NCBI GenBank assembly: GCA_965215855.1
Contig: CBDCER010000003.1
Location: 2,170,001 to 2,234,000, forward strand
Source: J027 sp965215855
Lineage (GTDB): Bacteria > Chloroflexota > Anaerolineae > Aggregatilineales > J027
DNA length: 64,000 nt
Direction of reading: 5' to 3'
Position 1 is the first letter of the stretch, and each line of letters starts with the position of its first letter. A program made the translations under genes and the position numbers. Below are positions 25,349 through 34,739 of this stretch, piece by piece. The notes beneath the pieces were generated by a model. That model searched no databases and was not told the DNA's origin. It saw only the letters and a program-made list of their open reading frames with translations.

Positions 25349-27752
25349 TCCGCGTTGGCGCAAAGCCTTTCGTGATTTATGGCTGAATAAGGCTCGGACA
25401 ATCCTGGTAGTGCTGGCGATTGCTGTGGGAGTCTTCGGTGTGGGGTCGATATTGACGGCCTATTCAATCCTGACCCGCGAGATGAATCGAAACTATATGG
25501 ATACCAACCCGGCATCAGCTATTTTGACTATCGAGGACGCGGATGAAGCATTGGTCGATATGATACAGAATCATCCGGATGTAGCAGAGGTCGAGACGCG
25601 GCGTGTTATGCGGGGGCGTATCGAGACTGAACCCGGTACATGGCGCACGATTTTGTTGTTCGTTATCGACGATTTCAACAACCTGCGGGTGAACACGTTT
25701 ACCGTGGATAGTGGGGCCGCGACTCCGGCGATGGGTGAAATTTTGATTGAACGGGCGGGGACGCCAGTGTTTGATATGAGTATGGCTCCTCCTATCGTTG
25801 ATAAGGAAGTTGGTGATGTGGCGATGGTACGGACGCCATATAGTGCCGGGCAGGAACTACGAATTGCGGGGATTACGCATGATCCGGGTCAAGCGCCGAG
25901 CTGGATGGAAGGGCGGGCGTATGGGTATATCACCCGCGACACCGCCGCGCTGCTTGGTGCGCCGCCGACATTGAATGAGTTGCGGGTGGTGGTGGCGGAT
26001 GGTGCTGATAATGTGGAAACCATTCGCCGGACGGTTATGCGGTTGCAAGCGGATATTGAGAACAGTGGCTACATTGTTTCTCATATCGAAATCCCAGTGC
26101 CGGGCAAACATCCGCATAACGACCAGATGATGACGTTGCTGTATCTGTTGGAGGCGTTTGGCGTGCTGGCCTTCGTTTTGAGTGGCGTGCTGGTTATCAA
26201 TATGATTTTGGCGCTGCTGGCACGGCAAATCCGGCAAATTGGCGTGATGAAATCTATCGGGGGGCGTACACGGCAAATCGTGGGTATTTACCTGAGCATG
26301 GTGTTGATCCTGGGGGCGCTGGCGCTAGGTGTGGGTATTCCGTTGGGGATGCTCGCCGGGCGTGGTTATGCGGCATTTTCAGCCAAAATGCTCAATTTCG
26401 AGATTGCCAGCAACAGCATTCCATATTGGGTCTATATGGCGCAAATTGTTGCGGGACTGCTCATGCCGGCGATAGCGGCGCTTTATCCCATTTATCGTGG
26501 CAGCCGGATTACAGTCCAGGAAGCTATCACGGATTATGGTGTCAGTCAGGATGGATTCGGCGCGGGACTGATTGATCGCCTGTTGGTTCGGGTGCGTGGC
26601 GTGGGGCGTATTGCCCTGTTGGCGCTGCGAAATACGTTTCGACGCCAGACACGTTTGTGGCTGACGCTGGGTACATTGGCGGCAGGTGGCGCGATGTTTA
26701 TGGTGGCGGTTAATACCGGTGCATCCTGGACGGCTACAGTGGATGATGCCTTCGATGCGCGTTCCTATGATGCGATGGTTCAATTGGACCAACCCTATGC
26801 ATTGGATGATCTGGCGCAAACTATCAATTCGGCGGAAGGCGTAGTCGGGTTTGAAGGCTGGGGACAGGCCGAGGCGTCGTTGGTTCACGATGACAATACC
26901 AATAGCAATCGTTTCACATTGCTTGCGCCACCCGCTGCCACCGAGCAAATTGATTGGACTGTGATTGAGGGGCGCTGGTTGAGACCCGATGATACGAATG
27001 CAATCGTCGTCAATCATGCTTTGTTCGATCACGAGCCAGACATGCAGGTGGGCCGTGAAATTACGCTGGAGTTGAATGGGCAAGCATCCAGTTGGATGGT
27101 GGTGGGGATGGTGCGCGAGGTGGGCGTGCCGCCGGTTGTCTATGTGAACTATGCCGCATTTGCCAGTGTCACGGATACGGTGGATTTCTCCAACTATGTG
27201 CTGGTGATGGCTGATAACCACGACACTGATTCGCAAGAGGCTATGATGCAGCGGCTGGATCAGGCTTTCGAGAGCGCGGGGATCAATGTGGTTGCGGCGC
27301 AGACTACAGCCATTCAACAACAGGTGTTGCGTGACCATATGCTGATTATCGTCGCATTTTTGTTGATGATGGCGGTGCTGGTAGCAGTGGTTGGTGGATT
27401 AGGGTTGATGTCTACTATGAGCCTGAATGTTTTGGAACGGATGCGAGAAATCGGGGTAATGCGGGCGATTGGCGCGACTTCAATGAAAATCCTGCAAATC
27501 GTTCTGATTGAGGGTGTATTTATCGGTGTGTTGAGTTGGTTGGTGGCGGTTCCGCTGTCGATTCCGTTGACAGGATTGGTCGGCAATACTTCCGGCCAGA
27601 TTTTCATTCAGGCTCCGCTAACGACGGTTTACTCGCCGCTGGGCATTGGCATCTGGTTCGGGTTGGTGGTGGTTATTGCGATGTTTGCCAGCGCGTTCCC
27701 AGCGTTGCGGGCGGCTGAAGCACCGACGCATCAAGTATTGGCATACGAGTAG
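25341..27752 (+). CDS. ABC transporter permease, double FtsX (second system)
   Basis: An 803-residue permease with the same layout as the 864-residue one: TM1 (TILVVLAIAVGVFGVGSILT), an extracellular domain, an FtsX core (QIRQIGVMKSIGGRTRQIV), a middle TM, a second extracellular domain and a second FtsX core (LERMREIGVMRAIGATSMKIL). It is translationally coupled to its ATPase. Export substrate unknown. Confidence 0.9.
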   Translation: MLSPRWRKAFRDLWLNKARTILVVLAIAVGVFGVGSILTAYSILTREMNRNYMDTNPASAILTIEDADEALVDMIQNHPDVAEVETRRVMRGRIETEPGTWRTILLFVIDDFNNLRVNTFTVDSGAATPAMGEILIERAGTPVFDMSMAPPIVDKEVGDVAMVRTPYSAGQELRIAGITHDPGQAPSWMEGRAYGYITRDTAALLGAPPTLNELRVVVADGADNVETIRRTVMRLQADIENSGYIVSHIEIPVPGKHPHNDQMMTLLYLLEAFGVLAFVLSGVLVINMILALLARQIRQIGVMKSIGGRTRQIVGIYLSMVLILGALALGVGIPLGMLAGRGYAAFSAKMLNFEIASNSIPYWVYMAQIVAGLLMPAIAALYPIYRGSRITVQEAITDYGVSQDGFGAGLIDRLLVRVRGVGRIALLALRNTFRRQTRLWLTLGTLAAGGAMFMVAVNTGASWTATVDDAFDARSYDAMVQLDQPYALDDLAQTINSAEGVVGFEGWGQAEASLVHDDNTNSNRFTLLAPPAATEQIDWTVIEGRWLRPDDTNAIVVNHALFDHEPDMQVGREITLELNGQASSWMVVGMVREVGVPPVVYVNYAAFASVTDTVDFSNYVLVMADNHDTDSQEAMMQRLDQAFESAGINVVAAQTTAIQQQVLRDHMLIIVAFLLMMAVLVAVVGGLGLMSTMSLNVLERMREIGVMRAIGATSMKILQIVLIEGVFIGVLSWLVAVPLSIPLTGLVGNTSGQIFIQAPLTTVYSPLGIGIWFGLVVVIAMFASAFPALRAAEAPTHQVLAYE

Positions 27753-27773
27753 TCAGACAAAGGAGATAATATC

Positions 27774-27887
27774 ATGAGTAAGGCACGGCTTACCGTTTAT
27801 CTGTTCGCAGGATTCGTGTTGCTGGTTCTCATCATTGCGATTGCGGTGATGTTACATGGTAGTAGTCTGTCCTCTTTGCACGGTTGA
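27774..27887 (+). CDS. 37-residue single-pass membrane peptide
   Basis: A short ORF 21 bases after the permease, with a strong AAGGAGA Shine-Dalgarno sequence seven bases before the ATG. The peptide MSKARLTVYLFAGFVLLVLI and following has a basic N-terminus, one hydrophobic helix (residues 7-27) and a short polar tail. It is likely the last gene of the ABC operon, perhaps a small accessory subunit. No family recognised. Confidence 0.6.
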   Translation: MSKARLTVYLFAGFVLLVLIIAIAVMLHGSSLSSLHG

Positions 27888-28092
27888 GGAGGTAGGTCCA
27901 TTGTAGTAGCATCATTTGGGGCGGTTTTGGATCGCACGGAGCTGAAGCCGCCATGCTGAATCATAGAGAGGCTTGGAACGTACCGTGCCGTGTCTAAATC
28001 AATTAGTGTTTAGATAAGAGAGCCGAGGCCGGGTTTTAGCGAATGAAAAGGGCATCGCCGCCGCATTTGCCACTGATCGTGGGATTCCAGCC
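27888..28092. other. Intergenic region
   Basis: No gene seen. GGCGGTTTT (27919-27927) and GAAGCCGCC (27943-27951) could form a nine-pair stem with G-U pairs, possibly ending the ABC operon, but no T-run follows it. Confidence 0.3.
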
Positions 28093-28908
28093 CTATGCTT
28101 GGCGGTTTTCAGACAGCCATTGGACAGCATAATCCACGATGGCGCGTTGGGAGAGCAGGCGAGCTTCGGCTTGCCCTACTTTGCCGGGAGTATAGCCAAT
28201 ATTGGCTTCGTAATCTGCACCAAGTTTATCAAAATCATCTGCATTAAACTCAAGCCCTTCCCAGGTGGCCCATTGGCGTTGTCCATCGACGAGTATGGCC
28301 GCACCTTGAGGCGATGTGCTTTTGCCAGGATAGCAGCTGCGAAATTCGGCCAGATGGAGCGAGGTGTTGTTGGCATGGGTGACACCGAGTAGCAAAATTT
28401 GTGCATCCAGTTGGTAGAGGCGCCCCAGCGGTGATTCGTCACCGAATTCGTTGTCCAAAGGGTGTTTGTGGGTAATGTAATGGGCATGTTTGCCCCAGGC
28501 GGAGAACGAGCCGTTGGGGTGATTGCTACGTAAGGCACCGGGCCAGCGACGGAATGTTTCGGGAATGATACCTACGCCGCGAGTCGGGGTGATTTCAGGG
28601 CGAAAAGGCGGCATTTCAGCACGGATGATCGGCCACCAGTCGGCGGGTACGGGCGGATTTTGCCAGTGGGCAGGGTCGCTGTTGTCGGCTGAGTGGGCTG
28701 GCATGACGAGTGTGCCTTCGGGAGTCAATGCGGCCAACAGTGCTTCAATGACGGCTATCGGTCCGCCTGCTACCCATCCGAGCCTACTGAGGGCGCTGTG
28801 CAAAATGATGATCGCACCAGGTTGGATGCCGAGAGCAGTGAAATCGTGTTGGAGGGTAGATACAGTATTGGGCGTGGGGGTGTTCTGGACGGCACTGGCT
28901 TCGGACAC
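28093..28908 (-). CDS. Aminoglycoside 3-N-acetyltransferase-like (AAC(3)) protein
   Basis: Starting at GTG 28908 gives 271 residues, the family length; the frame extends further upstream but that part looks noncoding. Family features are IIILHSALSRLGWVAGGPIA, GTLVMPAHSADNSDPAHW, SNHPNGSFSAWGKHAHYI and SPLGRLYQLDAQILLLGVTH. Antibiotic_NAT family members use acetyl-CoA to modify aminoglycosides, but many environmental homologues act on other amines. Resistance should not be assumed. Confidence 0.82.
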   Translation of the reverse strand: MSEASAVQNTPTPNTVSTLQHDFTALGIQPGAIIILHSALSRLGWVAGGPIAVIEALLAALTPEGTLVMPAHSADNSDPAHWQNPPVPADWWPIIRAEMPPFRPEITPTRGVGIIPETFRRWPGALRSNHPNGSFSAWGKHAHYITHKHPLDNEFGDESPLGRLYQLDAQILLLGVTHANNTSLHLAEFRSCYPGKSTSPQGAAILVDGQRQWATWEGLEFNADDFDKLGADYEANIGYTPGKVGQAEARLLSQRAIVDYAVQWLSENRQA

Positions 28909-28958
28909 AGATTGCCTCGCAATTGATTTTAGGTGGGATTCGAGCGCATAATGGCGGT

Positions 28959-29408
28959 ATGTCACGCACCGGATTACTTTACATGGCTCTCTGGGTAAGT
29001 GCAATACTGGCCTGCAATTTTTCGCAACAGCAAGCCGAGTCATCATTGGCAACTCGTTTGGGAACCCATCTCAATCGGGTAATTGAAGTTGAGGCTGAGG
29101 CCAGCGATCTATGGGATCGGGTGTTGTTTGGGGATGTGGTCAGTTGTAGCGAAACGTTGGATTTTCCCCCAGTTTTTGAAATGGCAGTGGACGAGGTTGA
29201 AGTTGAACCACTGAGTCTGACAGTGCATGACCACTTGAACCTGGTACTGGTGAACTTACAGGAGGCAGCTGACATCTGGGCACGAGAATGTCAATTGGAA
29301 CGTACCATGATTCCGCTAGATGTGGTGCGTCAGGCGGCAACAGCGTTGGAGACGGCACGAATTCACCTGATGCTGGCGGCTGAAGCCTGGGATGTCTGGC
29401 AGTCGTAG
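28959..29408 (+). CDS. Small lipoprotein of unknown function
   Basis: Starting at ATG 28959 gives 149 residues with signal peptide GLLYMALWVSAILAC and a lipobox Cys. The mature part is acidic and helical (EVEAEASDLWDRVLFGD; AATALETARIHLMLAAEAWDVW). It is divergent from the AAC(3)-like gene and 75 bases upstream of the first LysM-M23 gene. No family recognised. Confidence 0.65.
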   Translation: MSRTGLLYMALWVSAILACNFSQQQAESSLATRLGTHLNRVIEVEAEASDLWDRVLFGDVVSCSETLDFPPVFEMAVDEVEVEPLSLTVHDHLNLVLVNLQEAADIWARECQLERTMIPLDVVRQAATALETARIHLMLAAEAWDVWQS

Positions 29409-29483
29409 GGAAATCGCCCTTGTTAATCCCCTCAGAGCCATTAAACTACCAATGATGCAAGATAGAGACGGAATGGCAGATGT

Positions 29484-30782
29484 ATGGACGAAAACGGGAA
29501 ACCATTATCACCGGAAGAGGATCCGCTTTTTCAGCAATTGGCGGCGGAAGAGCCACCTCTCGACAATGACGACACATCGCCGTCGGCCACAACTCCTCGC
29601 CCAGCAGTACGGTCGGGTGGTGGCCTCTGGCTGCAATATATGGGTGGCCTGATCTTGCTGGCGGCGCTGATTTTGACGGTGGCGGCAGGACTGGTGATCT
29701 TTGCGGGGGATGATGAGGAACCAGAATCAGCAGGTGGAGCGGATACAACTACGGTATCGGATAAACCGACCAGTATTGTGCCAACGGATGAAGCGCCTGC
29801 ATCTGCACCGACGGTGGTGGTTGCGGAACCGGATAATTTTTTGCCGACAGCAGCAGTTGATGAGGCGTCGATTGCATTGCTGACGCCGGTTCCGGCGGCG
29901 ACGGATAGTGGTGCGGCGGTGCAACGGGTTCATATTCCTTTCACGCGGCAATCAGGCGGTGGCGACCAGGCCTTCGCGCGTTATGTGGTGCAACAGGGCG
30001 ATACACTGGAAGCCATTAAGTCTACGTTCAATCTCAATGACTTGTGTACCATTGTCTGGTCTAATGACCGTAGCAAGGTCAGCCCGCTGCGTCCTGGCAG
30101 TGAATTGTTGATTCCACCAGAAGATGGCGTGTTCTTCAAAATACGGGAATCGATGACCATTGCTGAATTGGCCGAGACCACCGGTGTTGATCCCATGGAC
30201 ATCATTGATTCGCCCTATAACCCCTATCTGGAAGGAGCAACGCCGAACAACATTTTGCTAGAAGGGGTGCAAATTATGGTGGTGGATGGTGATGGCGGCA
30301 ACTGCAATATTTGGAGTGGTAAGCCGACTGTCAGTGGCGATGAGGATGGCGGCGATGTGACTGAGACCATTCGTTACTATAGTCTGTGGGGTTGCGAAAC
30401 CACCATTAGCGGCGGAGGTTTTCCGGTGCAGACACCGATCAACAATTATCAGTTTTTCCAGGGATTTTCGGCGTATCATACAGGTGTTGACCTGTCGGGA
30501 TCTATTGGTGAGCCACTTTATGCTGCGGGATTGGGGACGGTCATATTTGCTGGCTGGAATCAATATGGGTATGGCTATACAGTGGTGATTGCCCACGGCA
30601 CAAGGTTTACATTGTATGGACACATGGAAACCTACGACGTGGCGTGTGGGCAAAATGTATCGCAGGGACAATATATCGGTACAGTTGGCAATACGGGCAA
30701 TTCGACAGGGCCACATGTGCATTTCGAGATTCGTGATGCTAACTTCGATCCGATGGATCCATGCTATACCATCCGTTGTTAG
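29484..30782 (+). CDS. Membrane-anchored LysM / M23 peptidase (1)
   Basis: 432 residues. It has an acidic cytoplasmic head, one TM helix (LWLQYMGGLILLAALILTVA), a low-complexity linker, two LysM-like domains (YVVQQGDTLEAIKSTFNLND; FKIRESMTIAELAETTGVDP) and a C-terminal M23 domain with YHTGVDLSGSIGEPLYA and GPHVHFEIR, giving zinc ligands His, Asp and His. It is probably a cell-wall hydrolase acting outside the membrane. The next gene is a paralogue 21 bases downstream. Confidence 0.92.
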   Translation: MDENGKPLSPEEDPLFQQLAAEEPPLDNDDTSPSATTPRPAVRSGGGLWLQYMGGLILLAALILTVAAGLVIFAGDDEEPESAGGADTTTVSDKPTSIVPTDEAPASAPTVVVAEPDNFLPTAAVDEASIALLTPVPAATDSGAAVQRVHIPFTRQSGGGDQAFARYVVQQGDTLEAIKSTFNLNDLCTIVWSNDRSKVSPLRPGSELLIPPEDGVFFKIRESMTIAELAETTGVDPMDIIDSPYNPYLEGATPNNILLEGVQIMVVDGDGGNCNIWSGKPTVSGDEDGGDVTETIRYYSLWGCETTISGGGFPVQTPINNYQFFQGFSAYHTGVDLSGSIGEPLYAAGLGTVIFAGWNQYGYGYTVVIAHGTRFTLYGHMETYDVACGQNVSQGQYIGTVGNTGNSTGPHVHFEIRDANFDPMDPCYTIRC

Positions 30783-30803
30783 GCTGGGTGGGTAGGTAAC
30801 CTC

Positions 30804-31991
30804 ATGCAAGGCAAGCAACGCCATCTGGCAGGTTTGATCTTCGCGCTGGCAATTGGGATCAGTGCTGTTGCGATATTGTTGGTAGTGACGGGGAGTGCAT
30901 CGCCAGATACCCAGAAAGTCGTCCAGCAGCCATCGCATACACCAACGCTTACTGTTTCGCCGACGATTATCCAAACCCTGCCACCCACCGCAACACCTGT
31001 TCTGACGGCTACCTGGACACCTGTGCCGACGGCGGACCCCAGTTGGTTGGCAACGTCGGCGGCGCAACCTGTTGGGCCTTCGGGGGCAGCGAGTGGGGAG
31101 ATTACGCGCAGCGAGAGTCCCTATACCATCAACCGCGCTACGCAGCGAACAGACGTTATTCAATATACGGTTCAGCCTGGCGATAATGTGTATAGCATTG
31201 CCGAGCGATTTGGCATTAGCCTGGAGACAATTATCTGGTCGAATGGGCGCTTTTATATGAATGCGCTGCGACCTGGTTTGGAACTAAACATCTTGCCAGT
31301 GGATGGGGCATTACACAGAGTCCAGAATCCGGTAACAGTGCAGGCGTTGGCCGATCTTTACCTGGTTGACCCTTATGCCATCATTGATTCAGACTATAAC
31401 CAGTTGAAGGACCTGACGCCGGAGAATATGTTGTTGGTGGGGCTGGAAATCGTGATACCAGGTGGGACGGGTTCCAAAGAGCCGATCTATTGGGAACCGC
31501 CGGGCGGGGCTTTTACGAGTGCTGAACCTAGTGGCTCGTTTGGCGAAACGTCGATATATCAGGGCGAGGCGGTCTTTGGAGATGGGCAGCCCGGCTCATG
31601 TGGTCGCCAGCCAATTTATGACGGCACATTGCCCAGCACACGTCCGGTTTATGGGTATGTGTTGACGAATGACTTTAGTTGGGAGCATCGTGGGGTTGAC
31701 CTGGCGGCGGAACTTGGTTCACCAGTATATGCCGTTGGCGGCGGCACGGTCATCTTCGCCGGATTGAGTGATTGGGGCTATGGCTGGACGGTGGTTATTG
31801 CACATGGGCCAGTGATGTCGCTGTATGCTCACCTGACTGGCGATTTTGTGTGGTGTGGGCAGGTGGTCGAAGCTGGACAGCATATCGCCAATGTGGGCAG
31901 TTCCGGCAATTCCTCTGGGCCGCATCTGCACTTTGAAATCCGCAATTCGGGCGGCGTTCCCCAGAATCCTCATGAATATCTGGGATTCTAG
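30804..31991 (+). CDS. Membrane-anchored LysM / M23 peptidase (2)
   Basis: 395 residues with an N-terminal TM helix (LAGLIFALAIGISAVAILLV), a Thr/Pro linker, LysM domain (YTVQPGDNVYSIAERFGISL), a second LysM-like segment, and an M23 domain with WEHRGVDLAAELGSPVYA and GPHLHFEIR. It has the same architecture as the preceding gene, so this is a tandem duplication. The pair probably acts on peptidoglycan together. Confidence 0.92.
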   Translation: MQGKQRHLAGLIFALAIGISAVAILLVVTGSASPDTQKVVQQPSHTPTLTVSPTIIQTLPPTATPVLTATWTPVPTADPSWLATSAAQPVGPSGAASGEITRSESPYTINRATQRTDVIQYTVQPGDNVYSIAERFGISLETIIWSNGRFYMNALRPGLELNILPVDGALHRVQNPVTVQALADLYLVDPYAIIDSDYNQLKDLTPENMLLVGLEIVIPGGTGSKEPIYWEPPGGAFTSAEPSGSFGETSIYQGEAVFGDGQPGSCGRQPIYDGTLPSTRPVYGYVLTNDFSWEHRGVDLAAELGSPVYAVGGGTVIFAGLSDWGYGWTVVIAHGPVMSLYAHLTGDFVWCGQVVEAGQHIANVGSSGNSSGPHLHFEIRNSGGVPQNPHEYLGF

Positions 31992-31994
31992 GGA

Positions 31995-32840
31995 TTACAA
32001 TGGGCCAGAATAGGTTCCAACTGAAATGAATATGGCGTAGACGAAGCCGCCATCGCCAACGAACATTGCACCACTCTCGAAATCTTGCCAGAATCCAGGA
32101 ACCGGTGTTTCGGATTGGTTTGCCCAGCCAATCGCGTTGCGGAGTGCTTCGTTGGAACGCCAGGCCAGCCCAAAGCCGCGTACCGGTTGTAACAATCCTC
32201 CAGGTGGTGCGTAGCCTGGATCATCCACCGGCATCCCTTCCTGCCAACCATCGGCAATCACCAGCAGACGACCATCACTTTGTAGTGCATAAATCTGGCG
32301 AGTGTCGCGCCAGAACATCTTGCCGCGTTCAAAGGCTTGATAGACGAGTGTGATAGATTGCCCGGCAGCACGCGGACAACCTAATTGTTGAGCAACATTT
32401 GCATTACCAGAATAGGCAGTGGTGAATTGAGTGTCAACGGCGATAGTGCAAGAGCCGCTGGCAGGAGTGCCGCCTCCGGCAACACCACCGCCGGGAACGC
32501 CGCCAGGTTGTACTTCGAATACAGTGGGAACGACATCAACAGGAGTGCCGTCAACTTCGGTTCCCACGAATACGCCCACATAGGGAGTTGGCGTTATTGT
32601 TGCTTCGGGTGGTTCTGGCGTGAGGGTAGGGGTGGGAGTGATGGGTATCGGGGTGGAGTCGCCACCTTCGGGCGTGGGCGAAAACCAAACCGTCACTAGC
32701 ACTTTGGGCATGTTATCACCGGATAGGATGGGCGCATTGATGTCTTGCACTGGTGTCGCATCTCCGGTGTCACAGGCCACCAGCCCCAGAAACAGCAAAC
32801 TGAATAACACAACAAGATAACGCGATGGGCGAATGGTCAT
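31995..32840 (-). CDS. Lipoprotein with Thr/Pro linker
   Basis: 281 residues with signal peptide and lipobox FLGLVAC (Cys23). It continues with a Pro/Thr linker (ITPTPTLTPEPPEATITPTP), a Gly-rich hinge and a C-terminal domain with LGCPRAAGQSITLVYQAFERG and GFWQDFESGAMFVGDGGFVY. The two FERG/FESGAMF-type segments look like a duplicated fold. It overlaps the trpC-like gene by four bases (ATGA), so the two are co-transcribed. Function unknown. Confidence 0.7.
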   Translation of the reverse strand: MTIRPSRYLVVLFSLLFLGLVACDTGDATPVQDINAPILSGDNMPKVLVTVWFSPTPEGGDSTPIPITPTPTLTPEPPEATITPTPYVGVFVGTEVDGTPVDVVPTVFEVQPGGVPGGGVAGGGTPASGSCTIAVDTQFTTAYSGNANVAQQLGCPRAAGQSITLVYQAFERGKMFWRDTRQIYALQSDGRLLVIADGWQEGMPVDDPGYAPPGGLLQPVRGFGLAWRSNEALRNAIGWANQSETPVPGFWQDFESGAMFVGDGGFVYAIFISVGTYSGPL

Positions 32841-33712
32841 TCGATGGTTCTCCAGGGGTCGGTGGGGTCGCTATCAACCTGAGCGAACATTTCATGGATT
32901 GCCAGATGTGGATCAGGGGCCGAGATGATCGACTCGCCGAGCAAAATTGCATCAATGCCCGCTTGGGCGACCTGGGCAACATCCGCTGGCGTTCGCAGGC
33001 CGCCCATGCTGATGACTAGGGTGTGATCGGGAATTTGTTTTCGGAGACGGAGTGTATTGTCTAGATTGACACCCAGAGTGCGCCAATCAACGTTGCTAAT
33101 CCCAATCACACGCGGGTCGGCCTGAAGGGCACGGGCGAGTTCGGTTTCATTTTCGATTTGAACGACAGCCGTCATTCGCAATCGTTGGGTTAAGGACACT
33201 AAATCCCACAGCCGATATTCGCCAAGCAAGGCAGCAATCAGGATGACGCCATCGGCCCCAGCAGCGCGTGATTCGTAAACCTGATAACGATCAAATACGA
33301 AGTCCTGGCGCAACACCGGAATCCGTACACCCTGAGAGACATAGGTCAGATGGTGCAATTCGCCTTGATAATATTTGGGATCGGTGGCAACGGCGACGGC
33401 CTGCACACCCATGTCGGCATATTGACGGGCCAGTTCGTCGGGTTCATAGCGCCCTTTAATTAGTTGCTTGCCAGTGTGTGACTTTTGTTTAATTTCGACT
33501 ACCAGTGAGAGTCCCTGATCGTTGCGTAAGGCGCTGGCTAAATCCAGTGGGCGTTTTTGCATGGAGATCAAGGCTTTCAATCCGGCAATCGGAACGTCAT
33601 GTTGCCGTTTGAGGACACGTTGTTTGATATGGGTTACTGCTTCGCCGAGAAACCCTGAAATCTCCAGTTGATCAACGAGATCAGGATCGTAGACAATCTT
33701 TGGTTGATCCAT
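32837..33712 (-). CDS. Indole-3-glycerol-phosphate-synthase-like protein, divergent active site
   Basis: 291 residues with the full TIM-barrel pattern of TrpC: VVEIKQKSHTG, IPVLRQDFVFDRYQVYESRA, AGADGVILIAALL, VIGISNVDWRTLGVNLDNTL and GIDAILLGESIISAPDP. Aligned from memory to the well-studied archaeal enzyme, Glu73 and Lys75 are kept. The catalytic Lys of LRKDF is Gln136, the Glu of VEVH is Gln185, the Asn of IGIN is Ser206, and the ESG strand is Met-Gly-Gly (236-238). No other trp gene is near. It is probably not a normal synthase. Confidence 0.8.
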   Translation of the reverse strand: MDQPKIVYDPDLVDQLEISGFLGEAVTHIKQRVLKRQHDVPIAGLKALISMQKRPLDLASALRNDQGLSLVVEIKQKSHTGKQLIKGRYEPDELARQYADMGVQAVAVATDPKYYQGELHHLTYVSQGVRIPVLRQDFVFDRYQVYESRAAGADGVILIAALLGEYRLWDLVSLTQRLRMTAVVQIENETELARALQADPRVIGISNVDWRTLGVNLDNTLRLRKQIPDHTLVISMGGLRTPADVAQVAQAGIDAILLGESIISAPDPHLAIHEMFAQVDSDPTDPWRTIE

Positions 33713-33835
33713 GATTGGCCTTTCAATTCAACTCCTTCCATTCTGCAACAAACCAACCAACGCCGCAACACTTCTCATCAGCGCGTTTTTGAGATATAGT
33801 TTTGGTTGCTACTGAGGATATTCAGGGACAACATA

Positions 33836-34522
33836 ATGTTGAAAAAGCATAGAGATCGCCTACTATACTGTCAGGTCAGCGATGAACACAATAGCCCTAG
33901 CTCCAGCCAGGCCAACGCCATGTCGTTGGTGTCGTCGCGGGTTGGTGATGGCACACATACTGATTTTGGATTGTTTATTGTGGCGCAAGGGGCTGCTTCT
34001 CAGGCGGCAACGCGCATTGTTGCTGCCGAAATAGTGCAAAATTATTATCATGTATCGTTAATGCAGTCCGATTTTCCTTCGCCAGAAGATATGTTGCGCG
34101 ACGCGCTGGGGGGCGCTGATACTGAATTGCGGGTATCTCCAGAGGTGGGAACCACCGCCATGACAGCCGCAATCATCGTCGATCATCAGCTGCATTTGGC
34201 TCATGTAGGCAGCAGCCGGATGTATATCATGACGGAGGCGGTGGAACAAATTACTACCGATCAGTTGGATGCGTCATCTGCTATTGGCTCTGGCGATCAA
34301 CTGCCGCCGTTGGAGGTGCTGACACGTCCTCTGCCGCTGGATGCCCGCCTGCTGTTGTGCAGTCAGGGATTGTGGGATGTTGTGTCGCCTGAAGCTATTG
34401 AGGCGACCATGCGTCTCCAACCTGGTGGATTGGAAGCAAGCTGTGACGCCCTGGTTGATCAGGCGAAGGAACATAGCGGTAGTAATCTGGCGGTAATTCT
34501 CCTGAAAACACCGGCGTTCTGA
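33836..34522 (+). CDS. PP2C-like protein lacking metal-binding residues
   Basis: The ATG at 33836 gives 228 residues; a TTG at 33806 is possible. The fold pattern of bacterial PP2C phosphatases is clear: GTTAMTAAIIVDHQLHLAHVG and LDARLLLCSQGLWDVVSPE. Every Asp ligand I can align is replaced: DGMGG-type is AQGAA (50-54), HVGDSR is HVGSSR (Ser126), SDG is SQG (Gln177) and DN is SN (Ser216). It is therefore a predicted pseudophosphatase, perhaps a phosphoprotein-binding regulator. Confidence 0.8.
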   Translation: MLKKHRDRLLYCQVSDEHNSPSSSQANAMSLVSSRVGDGTHTDFGLFIVAQGAASQAATRIVAAEIVQNYYHVSLMQSDFPSPEDMLRDALGGADTELRVSPEVGTTAMTAAIIVDHQLHLAHVGSSRMYIMTEAVEQITTDQLDASSAIGSGDQLPPLEVLTRPLPLDARLLLCSQGLWDVVSPEAIEATMRLQPGGLEASCDALVDQAKEHSGSNLAVILLKTPAF

Positions 34523-34541
34523 ACCCGGGATTTTAAATCGC

Positions 34542-34739
34542 ATGGCCGCTGAAGTGATGGTTGATGACGTTGTGCAGCTCCGCAAGCCGCATCCGTGTGG
34601 TGATAATCGTTGGCGTGTATATCGGGTTGGAGCTGACATTGGGTTGCAATGTTTGAATTGTGGCCGACGTCAAATGATCCCGCGTACCAAATTTCAAAAA
34701 GCTTTCAAACGCAAGCTCATCTCAGATTGTGGAAATTGA
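34542..34739 (+). CDS. DUF951 family protein
   Basis: 65 residues matching DUF951 (VVQLRKPHPCGDNRWRVYRV, LQCLNCGRRQMIPRTKFQKA). The Cys residues of HPCG and CLNCG and the basic tail suggest a small zinc or nucleic-acid-binding protein. The stop TGA overlaps the ATG of the glycosyltransferase gene. Function unknown in the family. Confidence 0.9.
   Translation: MAAEVMVDDVVQLRKPHPCGDNRWRVYRVGADIGLQCLNCGRRQMIPRTKFQKAFKRKLISDCGN

Noticed and set aside
26379..27338. 319-codon minus-strand ORF inside the second permease
   Set aside because: Antisense to a well-supported FtsX permease; composition is that of a reversed codon frame.
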